Assembly (NCBI GenBank): GCA_018105865.1
Contig: CM030832.1
Location: 20,028,019 to 20,092,018, forward strand
Length of the DNA stretch: 64,000 nt
Reading direction: 5' to 3'
DNA from: Metaphire vulgaris
Taxonomy: Eukaryota; Annelida; Clitellata; Crassiclitellata; Megascolecidae
This document shows positions 11,757 through 22,290 of this stretch, one piece after another. Positions within the stretch are counted from its first letter, which is position 1. Each line of letters starts with the position of its first letter. A model generated the notes under the pieces. That model was not told the origin of the DNA. It saw only the letters and a program-made list of their open reading frames with translations, and ran no database searches. The translations under genes and the position numbers were made by a program.

Positions 11757-12050
11757 GATTTCAATTCTTATTGATGCTGGTTTCTTCTCATTTACTGAGA
11801 TCTTCATATCATGGTCCACATCACCATACATTGTTTTACAGTATTATTTCCACCACTCTGTTATGTCTCCTTTGCTTGTCATGAGCATGCCATCTGAAGA
11901 TTGTATTGCATGATGATTTATTCTGAAAGGCTTTGTAAATTGTTTTACTGTCTGAAATAAGTGCATTGTGTTTCCTTTTTGATTATGTTCTTCCATATGC
12001 TCACACCACTTGGTTATTTGTTCTTCCTTGTCTTTATTTATTTTTGTATT
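11757..12050 (-). mobile_element. RTE-like element, endonuclease-RT linker part
   Basis: The minus strand translates across this stretch with KGDITEWWK and YGDVDHDMKIS, typical of the region just before the RT domain in RTE-like elements. It continues the fragment at 7403-9437 after the CR1 insertion. Confidence 0.6.
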
Positions 12051-12330
12051 ATTTATTTATCAAAGACGACTTCTATACCGCCATAACAAACGAAGGCCAA
12101 AGTTAAAGACACTTTGACATCATTGGCTTGTCAATAATGGATGTAGGGTGACAATCTTGAAAGTCCATTTCGGTGGAAGAAGGAATTCAATGCCCAGCGA
12201 AAACGGCAGTGAATGCCATAGAAAATGGTCTTTAACAACAGAAACGTTCACAGACATGTCAACAAAGCACAGAAGAAGATGTTGAAATTCCACAGAGGTG
12301 TTGTAAGGAACTCTCCGCATGGCAGATTAG
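12051..12330 (-). mobile_element. Probable CR1/L2-like 3' end
   Basis: The minus-strand 3' sequence aactttggccttcg...atggcggtatagaag ends in an aataaat-rich tail, resembling the CR1/L2 3' ends elsewhere. The upstream coding part is too diverged to confirm. Confidence 0.4.
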
Positions 12331-12726
12331 ACAGTGAATTCTTCGAGCGCGGTTGTTCCATGAGTAAAATCCGTCGCCAGAATTGGTGGATCCGACTCGA
12401 GATGGAATTCCGGGCGAAGATTAGGGTGGCAGTCGTTCGATCTGGTCTGAAAGGTGGTGTATCTAGCCTAGAGTGTTACCGGCCACGTCAACGTAATGGC
12501 AGTCAGTAAAAGAGATGGTGGTCCAGACACTTGACGGTGAACGACCAAAACGTCCCAAACTGCCCGGAAAAAGTGCAATTTACCACTCGAAAATGACGAG
12601 AAGGTCACTGTCAGCACTTTAGGCGCTGAAAATAAGCGCCAGATGCCGGCAGACCGCCAAGAACGGTGATTCTCCGAGGCACGCGCATATACGTGCTAGG
12701 CAGTCGGAAGGTACCAAAACCAGAAG
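12331..12726. other. No gene recognised
   Basis: Moderately GC-rich sequence with short frames on both strands. No recognisable domain. It may be the diverged body of the element ending at 12051. Confidence 0.35.
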
Positions 12727-12729
12727 TTT

Positions 12730-12776
12730 ATTAATCAATTAATCAATTAAACAATTAATCAATTAAACAATTAATC
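12730..12776. repeat. (AATCAATT)n-like microsatellite
   Basis: Tandem aatcaatt/aacaatt words. Confidence 0.85.
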
Positions 12777-12924
12777 TTTGTTGGCAATGTGTAAAAATTG
12801 TGCCTATGTGTATAACGCATGATGAAGCCTGCGACAGGTAAAAACCTGCATAACGCATGCGTTATATGCGTGTGAATACAGTATCTACTGCCAAAGGTAA
12901 CATGGACACATAGTCAATTAGAGA

Positions 12925-13022
12925 TAGTGATGCACCGATAATTGGCTCATAATCGGTATCAACCATTTGACAATCGCGTCGGCTGATAATCATCTGCCGA
13001 CGCCGATTATTGGCCAATTAAT
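12925..13022. mobile_element. hAT-like terminal fragment
   Basis: It begins tagtgatgcaccgataat followed by repeated cgattat/ataatcgg words, as at the ends of several hAT families. No matching opposite end or target duplication was found. Confidence 0.35.
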
Positions 13023-13440
13023 TCACCGCTATTCATGATGTTTTTGTTTCTTATACTAGAAATAGAATTTATTACTAAAGCAGAACAACAGAAACAAATA
13101 AAATCTAAAGTTGAGTGTTGACTGGAGGTAGGCTGCATAGCCCTCAGTGCACTCTCTTTGCTACAGCCAGTGTACCCAGTGACAGGAGAGAGACTAGCAA
13201 AGATACTTCTGTGGAGCATGTCTTTTCTCTTGTTCTCTTCATCGGGCACCTTGCAACTGTAGTATATAGTTTCTTGATTCAAATAGCAAGCTGAGAGGGG
13301 AAGTGATTAATGAATATTGTCAAGAGAAATTGGCAACAACCTTTACTGGTGGCAGCTACTGTGTGCTGCCGGTTGACAGTAGCTATTAGGAGGTAACACA
13401 CGTTCTTATCACTGAGACTGCCATTGACCTAAGGCGAATT

Positions 13441-13735
13441 CATCTGCCCGTCGCTCATAAATGTTGATGCCTCTAAATTACTTCATTCATGGATGCAGTC
13501 AAATCATCTTTTACTTAATCCAGCTCGGCTTATCTGGTTTAGTAGTAGAGGTCAGCAGCAAAAAATCAACCACCTATCTTTCTAGTCTGCCTTACCTGAC
13601 CTCTCTTTCTCCTCTTCAACAAAGATTAATTGTTTGCCCGAATCCCTCCATTGATTTAGAGTGGGTTCAGCAATTGTTCATCAAATGTTCAGCATATGTT
13701 GCTTCACTCCAACATCTATAACTCAATAGTTTGAC
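13441..13735 (+). mobile_element. CR1/L2-like RT fragment
   Basis: The plus strand carries LLHSWMQSNHLLLNPARLIW, the block after the YADD motif. It matches the minus-strand copies at 19666-19760 and 45850-45960. Frame-broken. Confidence 0.6.
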
Positions 13736-13796
13736 TCTTATCATGGACTCCTAGTAGTCCATGCGCTTATTCACTTGAGTACCGTGACTATGTTTA

Positions 13797-15544
13797 CCAT
13801 ATATACTCGCGGTTAAGTCGATCTTGCAGATAAGTCGACCCCATTTTAGGTAAAAAATTTAGGAAATTTGCTATGACCCGCGTATAAGTCGACAACGAAA
13901 TTTTAGGAACCTACAGACTTCTTGAATTGCATAATTATTAATTATGCATGATCTACATTGAAATTGGGTCAACAGACGGCCACTCTATTCCCCAATCCCG
14001 ACGTCTCCAAGCTGGTTACAGACCGATTGCTTGATGGTCGGTGGCACGAGAAAAGGGAGGGAAAAGCCAAGGAAGGTACTTTGCCAAGGTATACCTTAAT
14101 CACTCTGTGAATCTGACTCCCAAGCCGTACCTGAGCGGACCTTGGCATTAGTCTTAGCTGTTTGAACTAAGGCCTGCTAGACAGTGCAGCTTATGAATAG
14201 GTTGTCCTGGGAAAGGTACGATTTTCCGTAAAAACTGTTGAGGACTCGCAGCGCAATGTTGTATTAAAGACAAGATTTTCGTTGATTCAAAATAAAATAT
14301 AATTTCATAACGTCCATTAAGCTCAACATGAAACTGGAAGAGGAAGATACCAACCAAAGACTACAAATCCATATAATCAAGTAAGTAAGTAAATCAGCAC
14401 AATCCAGAACCAAGAGAGCATCTCATAACAACACCAATAGTTGAAGGCATCTGTTTCCCTGTAGTACACGTCTTGCATCCACAGATAAGCAGTGGTAAAA
14501 TGTATCCTTTGTATAAACGAGTTTTGGTATGCAAATAGATTGAGGAACACCAGTTATGATGATCATGCGTCTTTATGCTGTTTCCAATCCCAATAAGATC
14601 AATGTTACAGTATATCCCATAATGCATTACAAGGACAATGGGCATCATGATTAATCTGGACCACCGGCACATTGTTTACTAGACCAGAATGCATTGTGGT
14701 GGCATCGTGATTGTTGCCAAGAGCTGGGGCCCCCACCGTAAAACTGGGTCAAAGTGGGGCTTTTCAAAAACAACTTGTGTGGTCCCAGTTAAAGCTTGTC
14801 ATGCTTTAAGGGCAAAAGCATTAGTTGGCAATAGTTTTGCTGGCATGTCATTAATTGTAGTGACCTCTTGGAATTGCCTCGGACATTTGTCACGGCCGAA
14901 TATTGGATTTTTGGAAGTATTTGCCTTGGCAAATAATACGAACACAGTTATAAATGGAAAAATTAAATCAAACTTTTAATAGGTCTACATAATTCCATTT
15001 AATCTAAATATCATGGTCTATGACCCTACGGTTTCCGCTGACCTCCACCGTTTCCGTTTGCGAATGCGGGCGCCATTTGAATTTGTGGAAAATAAAGTTA
15101 ATAAATATTAATGCTCATCCTAAAATGTCTAAACCGAAATTAAGTAGCAAGATTTGGAAAATTTTAATTTCTCTCTGTACTTGGAGATGCCGTTACTAGT
15201 ACTACTTGGTTCGTACCCGGTTCCAGCAAATGGCACATCTCAGATTCGGTACTCAGTGGAAATTGTTTACCTGGTTGGTCCCTAATTAATTGATAAACTA
15301 AAGCTAACTGTCTAGAGCGACGGACGGTGCCTACTTAAGAAAAGAGCCAGACGTCCAGCGTCTTTTGATGGAAGCGTCTTTAAATATTGGTAGACGCAAC
15401 ATGGTTTAACGTTATAGTTCATTAGAAATGCATTTCTTTACCAAAATTCTTTGGGAAATTGCATTGAATCGCAGATAAGTAACTCTGCATTTTTAAGCGA
15501 ATTTTTAGGCATAAATTTCTTGACTTATCCGTGAGTATATACGG
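13797..15544. mobile_element. TA-flanked DNA element, about 25-bp inverted ends
   Basis: The left end ccatatatactcgcggttaa and the right end (reverse complement ccgtatatactcacggataa) are inverted repeats bordered by TA at 13795-13796 and 15545-15546. Subterminal ataagtcg words repeat inside. The centre carries a minus-strand retroelement scrap (14394-14672) and no transposase I recognise. Confidence 0.65.
14394..14672 (-). pseudogene. RTE-like RT C-terminal scrap
   Basis: The minus-strand frame contains SIYLHTKTRLYKGYILPLL, resembling the post-RT segment of RTE-like ORF2 (usually followed by Y-G-x-E-x-W; here CGCKTC). Very diverged. Confidence 0.4.
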
Positions 15545-15546
15545 TA

Positions 15547-16300
15547 TCTAAATTGCCTGCAAAAGTGAACCTCTTAATTAATCTACTGGGACGAACAAAC
15601 AGTTAAACTGTAGAAATCTGGTCGTTGGTTGCTTGACACTAAGTGGAACTGTCATGCCACCTAAAGAGCATCATGAGAACGATGTCAAGACGTGAGGCTT
15701 GGGAGCCAAAATTACTACATTAAATAGCTAACGGCTGTACAACAGCGTTGATGCATTAGTAATGTAGCATAACTATGCCACCCTGCTGAGAGAATGGGGT
15801 TAAATCACAGATGAAGCGTCTAAATTACATGGAGATTACGGGAACTGTCAACTGTCTGCGTTTAAGACATTCTCTTGCTTGAACTAGACAGTTAATTGTT
15901 TAAATGTCTAAATCCGATTAGTGGATAATAAAATAATGTCTCGTAAGCGACAATGTAATTTCATGGAAAAGAGAAGGAACTCTGAAAGACTGAAATGCTT
16001 TCCTGTATATAGTTTAGGATGTTGCTCATGACACCTGAACTCTTTTAATTGGCAAACTTTTCATTTCACTCTGCATATTGAACTCAAAAACTCTACTTGA
16101 GATTACGAGATAGACTACTCAAACAGGTAAGGTACAGTCACTGTACATACATACTTTTTAATAAGATAGGTCAACAATAATTGTTAGTAATGTAGAACTA
16201 TGAATTGTTTGCCTTTAAGCTTATAAACACCAAATAGCTTCATTGAAAGTAAACTATTGAACAAACACAAAAGTAAATAGAACATTAGGGCTGAATTTAC

Positions 16301-16305
<5 letters not shown>
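15547..16305. other. No feature recognised
   Basis: AT-rich sequence, no supported coding frame. A donor-like acaggtaagg at about 16121 has an in-frame stop upstream and no acceptor, so it was not called. Confidence 0.4.

Positions 16306-16347
<42 letters not shown>
16306..16347. repeat. (AT)n microsatellite
   Basis: About 21 uninterrupted AT units. Confidence 0.98.
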
Positions 16348-16348
<1 letters not shown>

Positions 16349-16407
16349 ATAAATTTTTGAAGTCTTAAGTCAGAGGGAACGAAGTACCAAGGTCAAAAGA
16401 AATATAA

Positions 16408-17515
16408 CTACTTGGCCGGGAGGGTTCAGTCGGTCAACTGGAATGGTCATACGTCTGCACCGCGCCGGGTACACAGCGGAGTCCCGCCGGGATCTGTCCT
16501 CGGCCCGCTGTTATTTGTGTTATACGTTGGAGACATTGGCCGTATCATCAGATCGCATGGACTGAACGTGCATGCATACGCGGATGACGTTCAAGTCCTC
16601 ACCTCCTGCACTCCAACTGAGATCGAGTGGCTTCGAACTAGCCTAACAGACTGCATCTCCGCTATTCAATGATGGACAGACACGAACCGGCTATCACTTA
16701 ACCCCAGCAAGACCGAGTTCCTTTGGGTATCTACTCTGAGGCAGAGTCACCTCATCAATCATAAACCGTTTACGATCAATGAGGTAGACATAGTACCGAA
16801 GTCCGAGTTACGTCTGCTCAGGGTCCTCCTGGACGAGAACCACACACTCGCTGGACACATGGACAGCATGCTTCGCTCCTGTTTTTATCATGTGCGGAAG
16901 ATCAGATCAGCTTGTCGCTACCTCCCGCTACCAGATGTCATTAAGCTAGTCCTAGCTCTTTCCTGGTATGCGTGGATTACTGCAACAGTGTACTACTTGG
17001 CCTACCAGACAGACAACTTAACCGCCTCCAATCGGTCCTTAACACCTCAGCGCGATTAATCTTTCGAGTCAGATGGAATGAACATATCACTCCGCTACTT
17101 CGCGATCACCTCCACTGGCTATGGATCCATGAACAGATTGTTTACAAACGATGTGTGTTGACTTATAAGGCCTTGCACGACCCGGACTGCCCAGAGTATA
17201 TTTCAGAACTGGTGCGCAGAAATCTGTTATCTGACAGGCGGATGGAACTCAGATCCAGTCGCTGAATACAGCTAGTTGTCCCCCCTCCATCAAAGACAGC
17301 TAAATTTGGGGACCGATCCGTCTCGAGGGGGAATCCCATACTTTGGAACTCCCTCCCCGAGGAAATTACCAGGAAGACGACACAAGATAGGTTTGCACAG
17401 AAACTTAAGACGCACCTGTTTAAAATCTCATATCAGATGTCTTTGTAAAGCGCTCTTGACTATGGCCTTCGCCAGGCAGATAGCGCTATATAAATTGTCG
17501 TTTAATAATATAATA
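16408..17515 (+). mobile_element. CR1/L2-like retrotransposon, 5'-truncated
   Basis: The plus strand runs from the SGVPPGSVLGPLLFVLYV block through HAYADDVQVL, then STRTxxDYCN-type and LHWL blocks (broken by a stop at 16670 and frameshifts near 16975 and 17265), to FGDRSVSRGNP and the stop near 17447. The 3' end reads gcgctatataaattgtc with a taataata tail. Confidence 0.85.
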
Positions 17516-17531
17516 ATAAGCAAGTCGTATA

Positions 17532-17534
<3 letters not shown>

Positions 17535-17566
<32 letters not shown>
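17535..17566. repeat. (TA)n(CA)n microsatellite
   Basis: Compound dinucleotide repeat directly after the CR1 tail. Confidence 0.95.
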
Positions 17567-18047
17567 GTATATCAGTGAGTCAGGAGTGACCAGGACAATG
17601 AGAAATGTCAATTACTTTTCATGTGCCTAACTTTGGAGGTTTGGGCCCCCCAATATTCTAAGTGGATCGACGCCTATGTGTAAAAGTATTCTGTTACATT
17701 TCATATTGAATAATCAAATTAATTCAGTGGTTACTACAGTGTACAATCATTTGTAAAGCAAAGTGAAATGTGGATAACTGAACTTGCTGCTGTTATTGTA
17801 AGTCATTTTTATTAATATTTTAGTTAATCATTATATGCAGAGGACCAAGAGAAACGCCCACCCCAAGGATATATAAACTGATGATACTTTGCTTTGTCAG
17901 AGTTAGCGTTGTAAATGGTCACTGATCAATTATAATCTCACTTCTTTGTCATGAGACTCTAGAACTGGAGGCATCTCATCTCTAGCCTGTTATATAAGAT
18001 TTTCATTGCATCAAATTTATTTATAAAATATATTCTTTTCTTTGGAG
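17567..18047. other. Probable intron or 5' flank
   Basis: No repeat or coding feature recognised. The last 25 bases form a pyrimidine-rich tract ending in AG before the exon at 18048. Confidence 0.4.
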
Positions 18048-18199
18048 TGTTACTGTATTAAAGACATGGTACAAATTGACATGGACTGCTTTGTGAGGCA
18101 ATTCCAACCTAACAAGATTGATGCTTGGCTGAATGATGAAGATCTGGCACCTCATCCAGAAGATGATCAACGTAAACTTATGTCTAGATCAGCCTCACA
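18048..18199 (+). CDS. Exon of unrecognised host gene (upstream exon)
   Basis: A 152-bp open stretch framed by a pyrimidine-rich tattcttttctttggag acceptor and a gtaagt donor. It encodes 50 residues plus two bases (CA): CYCIKDMVQIDMDCFVRQFQ, then a segment rich in D and E (LNDEDLAPHPEDDQ) and ending RSAS. The split codon is completed by the single A at the start of the exon at 32158 (CAA, Gln), so the two join in phase across a 14-kb intron. Translation could start at the ATG at 18069 or in an upstream exon. It is not repeated elsewhere in the window, unlike almost everything around it. I do not recognise the family. Confidence 0.6.
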
Positions 18200-18255
18200 G
18201 TAAGTTGCCAGTCAGGGTTGATATAAATCACGATTTTTAAAATCATCATCAATAA

Positions 18256-18890
18256 CCATTTGCTTAGCCCTCTTTGGTGTCTGATGCCATCCTCACAGTG
18301 CCTTCCCCTACACTATTCTCTGTTTAGCCTTCCTTTCTTATTACAACCATCCATTATTCCTAGCATCAGGTCTTTGATCTTCCTTTCTTTAATATTTTTT
18401 CATATGTGTCCAAAAAGATGCAGTTTTCTCTGTATCATCTTTTTCCTCAAGGTCACTTCTGGTTGGATTCTTTGATATAGTTTCTCATTTGTGATCATTT
18501 CCGTCCATCTATTTCTCAGTATTTTCCTGTAGCAATTCCTTTCACTGGCAAGTATTCTCTTTGAAGTCTTTTGTAATGGTCCATGTCTCACATCCATAAA
18601 GAAAACTGCTAAAAATACATGCTTCAAGTACTTTCTTCTTTGTTTCAAGACTTATTACTTTGCTCTTTCAAACTTTCTCCATAACAGCCAGATTTTCTAA
18701 AGCTTTTGCTGTTCTTATTTTTTTCTCTTCCTTACAGTCCAAGTCATAGGTCATTTTGCTCCCAAGTTAGGTAAAGTTTTCATTATTCTCTAACTCAGTT
18801 CCACCCAATTTGATCTTTTTTCCTATATCTTTTTGTCTACACTCCATTGTCTTTGTCTTCTCCATATTTACTGTTAGTCGCTTTATAATG
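18256..18890 (-). mobile_element. RTE-like retrotransposon, 3' fragment
   Basis: The minus strand encodes ASERNCYRKILRNRWTEMIT and IQRKLHLFGHI, the C-terminal part of RTE-like ORF2, close to the better preserved copy at 20609-21889. Frame-broken; lies within the host intron. Confidence 0.7.
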
Positions 18891-18892
18891 TA

Positions 18893-19885
18893 ACATGACA
18901 TAAAATTTGTATAGCACCTCTTCTGAAGAATCACTCAGAAGTGCTCCCACTGTGATTATTGCATATTGACCAAGAGACAAGAGTTAAGTTGTTTCAAAAA
19001 GAGGGCCATAGAATTAGGAGTTGCTAAGTCATGCATACTGGTGTCAAGATCATTCCAGAGGATAGAGCCAACTGATTCAAAACCTTGTTTCAAGAACATG
19101 TAGGTTCGTGCTTGGCCACACTGAGGAGACCTGGGCTGTGGACTGAAGACATGGATGACCAGGGATAGAGCTAAGAGGATGTAGTGGCTCTAATAGATTT
19201 GATGGAGCGGCACCAACATGAGAGAGTGCAACCACTCTCAGCACACAAAACTCAACTTGAGCAGGATAAGACAACCAGTGTAGAACAGACATATATTCAC
19301 TAATGTGATTACGTCTTGTGACACCAGCAATCAACCTTGCTGCTGAACAAAGAATCATCTAGAGTTTACCAAGTTATACCGATGGAAGACTAGCAAAAAG
19401 TGAACCACAGTAGTCAAGCCTAGAGCAAATAAAAGCATGAATGAAAGTATAAGTGGATGGCATGTTTTATGTACATTAGATCACTCTAGGCTGGCAGAGA
19501 GATTAGAAGCAACTGTGACAAAGTGAGTTGATATGTTCCATAAAGGCTAACTCAGTGTCAAATAATTATGCCAAGATCATGGACAGAAGGGTAGAAAGAG
19601 AAATCAGGAAGGCAGACTGAAAAAGACAGGTGGTCAATTTTTGAGAGCTGACATCAAGTGCCAAATCAGATGAGCCGAGTTTTAGCTGGATTGTGTAAAA
19701 GACGATTTGAGTGCATCCATGAATGAAGTAAGTCAGATGCTTCAACAAATTCACGTTTGATCTGCAGTAAATTACTGGGGCTGGAATGTGAATAGGACTG
19801 AATATCATCAGCATACGTATGCGTTTTAAAATTATAAGGAGCAAACAGGCCTTCAACATCAGCAGTACTGTATATAGTATGCAAT
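18893..19885 (-). mobile_element. CR1/L2-like element, 3' segment
   Basis: The minus strand carries the YADDIQSY catalytic motif (about 19800), LLHSWMHSNRLL (19720-19760) and the C-terminal HISEYMSVLHWLSY block (19260). Its upstream coding parts lie at 22116-22290 and 23814-24134, displaced by nested elements. Several frameshifts. Confidence 0.75.
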
Positions 19886-22115
19886 AAAACCTCTTTAGCT
19901 CGCCACCATTCGTCCGAGATCAAACTTTGGCGAGAGGCGAATTGGCAGCTTAACGAATACAATGCTCACTACTGAAACTACAGTAGGCTTGCTCTCCACG
20001 GGGGCGGGGGATGAGAATTTCGGGTGCCCCACGGATACCAGTAGGGACGGGTTAGCTCATGAACAAATGACAAGTTGCTACACTTCATTTCACATATAGA
20101 CGGCAGGTCGACCATGATAAACTGTAAACTTGTAAGGGTAAAGGCTCTAAGCTAGTAGGCTGCGTCGGTGTTTCGTAATGTTGATAATGCAGACCAGAGT
20201 GCCTGCTACTGATGTATGGTAATACAGCAGCATATAGGCCTACAGGTGAAAAGTTCTCTAAACCGATCCATTGTCTGCTGCCACGGGGACGGCTGAGTTG
20301 GAGACAAAAGCCACAGGAGCAGGATTGGCCATCGCAGGGTGGGGCGAGAGTGGCGGGAGGGGTCGACTGTCGTGGGGCGGGATCAGATTCTTGCCCCTCC
20401 CCGTGCAGACCTCTACCACAATCTCTTCACCAGTCATTAGGTGACAGGTTAATAGCTGATTATAAACACAGATGTATTCATTGGGAAGGGTCATTAATTG
20501 TGTAAACAGTCAGTCGGGAGCTTGGCCTATACGGTCAAACAGATAAGCAAAGTTGCAATGGCAAGCAAAAGAGGTAATAATACATCATCATTATCAACAA
20601 CCATAGGTTCAACGCCCGTAGGTGCCCAATACCTTTTCCACTATTGTCTCCCACACCTCTCTGTTTTGCGCGGCATGGCTTAGCCTTTGTAGGCTGTCTC
20701 CGCCCCACTGTGCAATGTCATCCGCCAATTCTCTGTGTGGTCTGCCCCTTCTGTTCGTTCCCTCCATTATTCCAAACACTAAGGTCTTGATTTTTCTGTC
20801 TTCCTTCATTCTACAGATATGCCCAAACATCCTTAGTTTTCTTTTTATACTCATCTGCATTAAATTTTCTTTCATTTGTACTCTCTGGTATATCTCCTTA
20901 TTATGTATCTTGTCTATTAATCGGATTCGTAGTAACTTCCGGTAGCACTTTTTCTCAAACGTTAATATTTTTCTTTCTATCTCCTTCATATACACCCAAG
21001 CTTTACATCCATATAACATGCTGCTGAACACACATGTCTGCAATACTCGCATTTTTGTTTTCATTTGTATTTCTTTACTTTTCCAGATCTTGTCCATGGC
21101 TTGCAATACTGATGTCGCTTTGGCTATCCTCACTTCGACCTCCTTTCCACATGACAGGTCCTGTGTCATCAGTGATCCTAGATAAGTGAACATCTCCACA
21201 TTTTCTATTTGAACTCTATCCAATTTCAGGTTAATTTTAATATTTCTATCTCCAAACACCATTGTTTTTGTTTTGGCTAAGTTCATATGTAATCCGTATC
21301 TCCTTCCCTCTCTGTTTATCTCTGTTACTAGTTCTTCCAATCGCTGTGCGTCCGTGTCAACCAGATCCACATCATCTGCAAAACACAGATTGTTTACCCA
21401 TATTCCGTGTACTTGTACCCCAGTGTTTTCTCTTTTTGCTTTGTCCATTATTCTTTCTAATACTACTATGAATGTATTTGGGGATATTGGGTCCCCTTGT
21501 CTGGTCCCTCTGTCCGTTTTAAAATAACTCCCTACTACTCTGACTGCAGCTTCTGCTCTTGCATTAATGTCCTTCAATATCCTTATTAATTTGTGATCTA
21601 CCCTATATGACTCCATGGATGCCCAGGTGACATTTTGGTCAATGTTGTCGAATGCTTTTTGAAAATCTATAAAGCAATTAAAAACCGGTTTATTTTGTCT
21701 CCGTGCTTTTTTCCCTATCAACCTCAGGGCCAGTATCTGTTGTGTTGTGCTCCTGTCTCTTCGAAATCCCGCCTGTTTGTCTGCCAGGTGTTCTTCTGTT
21801 TGATTTCTTAGCCTTTCTTCTAGTATCATCATGAGAGCTTTTCCTAGGTGACTGATCAATGCAATCGTACGGTAGTTTTTACAGCCCATTGCACTCCCTT
21901 TTTATGTATGGGATCAAGATTAATTTATTCCATTCTTCTGGGTTTTTTCCTTCTTTCCATATGCTTAGGCATGGATTATTGAAAGTTGTGGCGAAGGCAA
22001 GGGGTGAGTTTGGCGACTAAACAAGTTATTTTACACAAGTGGAAATCCGTTCTTGACCCATCAATGGCAAGAGGGGAGTTTGGCGACCTAAAGAGGGGTG
22101 ACCTAAAGAGGTAAT
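19880..22115. mobile_element. DNA element with ACCTCTTTAG inverted ends, split by RTE
   Basis: The left edge reads acctctttagctcgcc near 19890 and the right edge ends gacctaaagaggt near 22112, an inverted pair. Both flanks carry tactgtata, which suggests the insertion target lies in CR1 coding sequence. The exact ends are uncertain by a few bases. No transposase recognised. The RTE at 20606-21970 is nested inside. Confidence 0.5.
20609..21889 (-). CDS. RTE-like reverse transcriptase, intact 426-codon frame
   Basis: The longest uninterrupted retroelement frame here. Domains in order: NYRTIALISHLGKALMMILE, a QAGFRRDRSTTQQI block, the first catalytic block with FIDFQKAFDNID, GTRQGDPISP, the FADD catalytic box (NNLCFADDVDLV, about residues 170-180), a KTKTM block, YLGSLMTQ, LYGCKAW, then the C-terminal RKLRMFGHICRM and RRGRPHREL. 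The endonuclease is missing: just upstream, at 21890-21970, the frame reads PEEWNKLILIPY after a shift, so the element is 5'-truncated. A gatgatg-type tail lies at about 20590-20605. It can express no complete ORF2, but the frame is recent. Confidence 0.8.
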   Translation of the reverse strand: MGCKNYRTIALISHLGKALMMILEERLRNQTEEHLADKQAGFRRDRSTTQQILALRLIGKKARRQNKPVFNCFIDFQKAFDNIDQNVTWASMESYRVDHKLIRILKDINARAEAAVRVVGSYFKTDRGTRQGDPISPNTFIVVLERIMDKAKRENTGVQVHGIWVNNLCFADDVDLVDTDAQRLEELVTEINREGRRYGLHMNLAKTKTMVFGDRNIKINLKLDRVQIENVEMFTYLGSLMTQDLSCGKEVEVRIAKATSVLQAMDKIWKSKEIQMKTKMRVLQTCVFSSMLYGCKAWVYMKEIERKILTFEKKCYRKLLRIRLIDKIHNKEIYQRVQMKENLMQMSIKRKLRMFGHICRMKEDRKIKTLVFGIMEGTNRRGRPHRELADDIAQWGGDSLQRLSHAAQNREVWETIVEKVLGTYGR

Positions 22116-22290
22116 ACTGTATACAGAAACTGCCCAAGGACCGAACCCTAGAGGCTCCATGTGTGACTGGCACTTCACAGGAGTAGGTAGGACCACGCTT
22201 CACAATCATATAACGTTCAGAGAGATAGGACTTCAACTAGACCAGAGGGACACTGGAGAGACCAAATTAGATGGGCAGGTGCCAGGTCAG
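22116..22290 (-). mobile_element. CR1/L2-like RT fragment
   Basis: The minus strand carries LKSYLSERYMIVKRGPTYSC followed by EVPVTHGASRVRSLGS, the degenerate VPQGSVLGP block. It fits between 23814-24134 and 19885 in the same CR1 copy. Confidence 0.65.

Noticed and set aside
16100..16130. Donor-like acaggtaagg that might precede the exon at 18048
   Set aside because: In the phase needed to join 18048 there is a TGA 15 codons upstream and no acceptor between.
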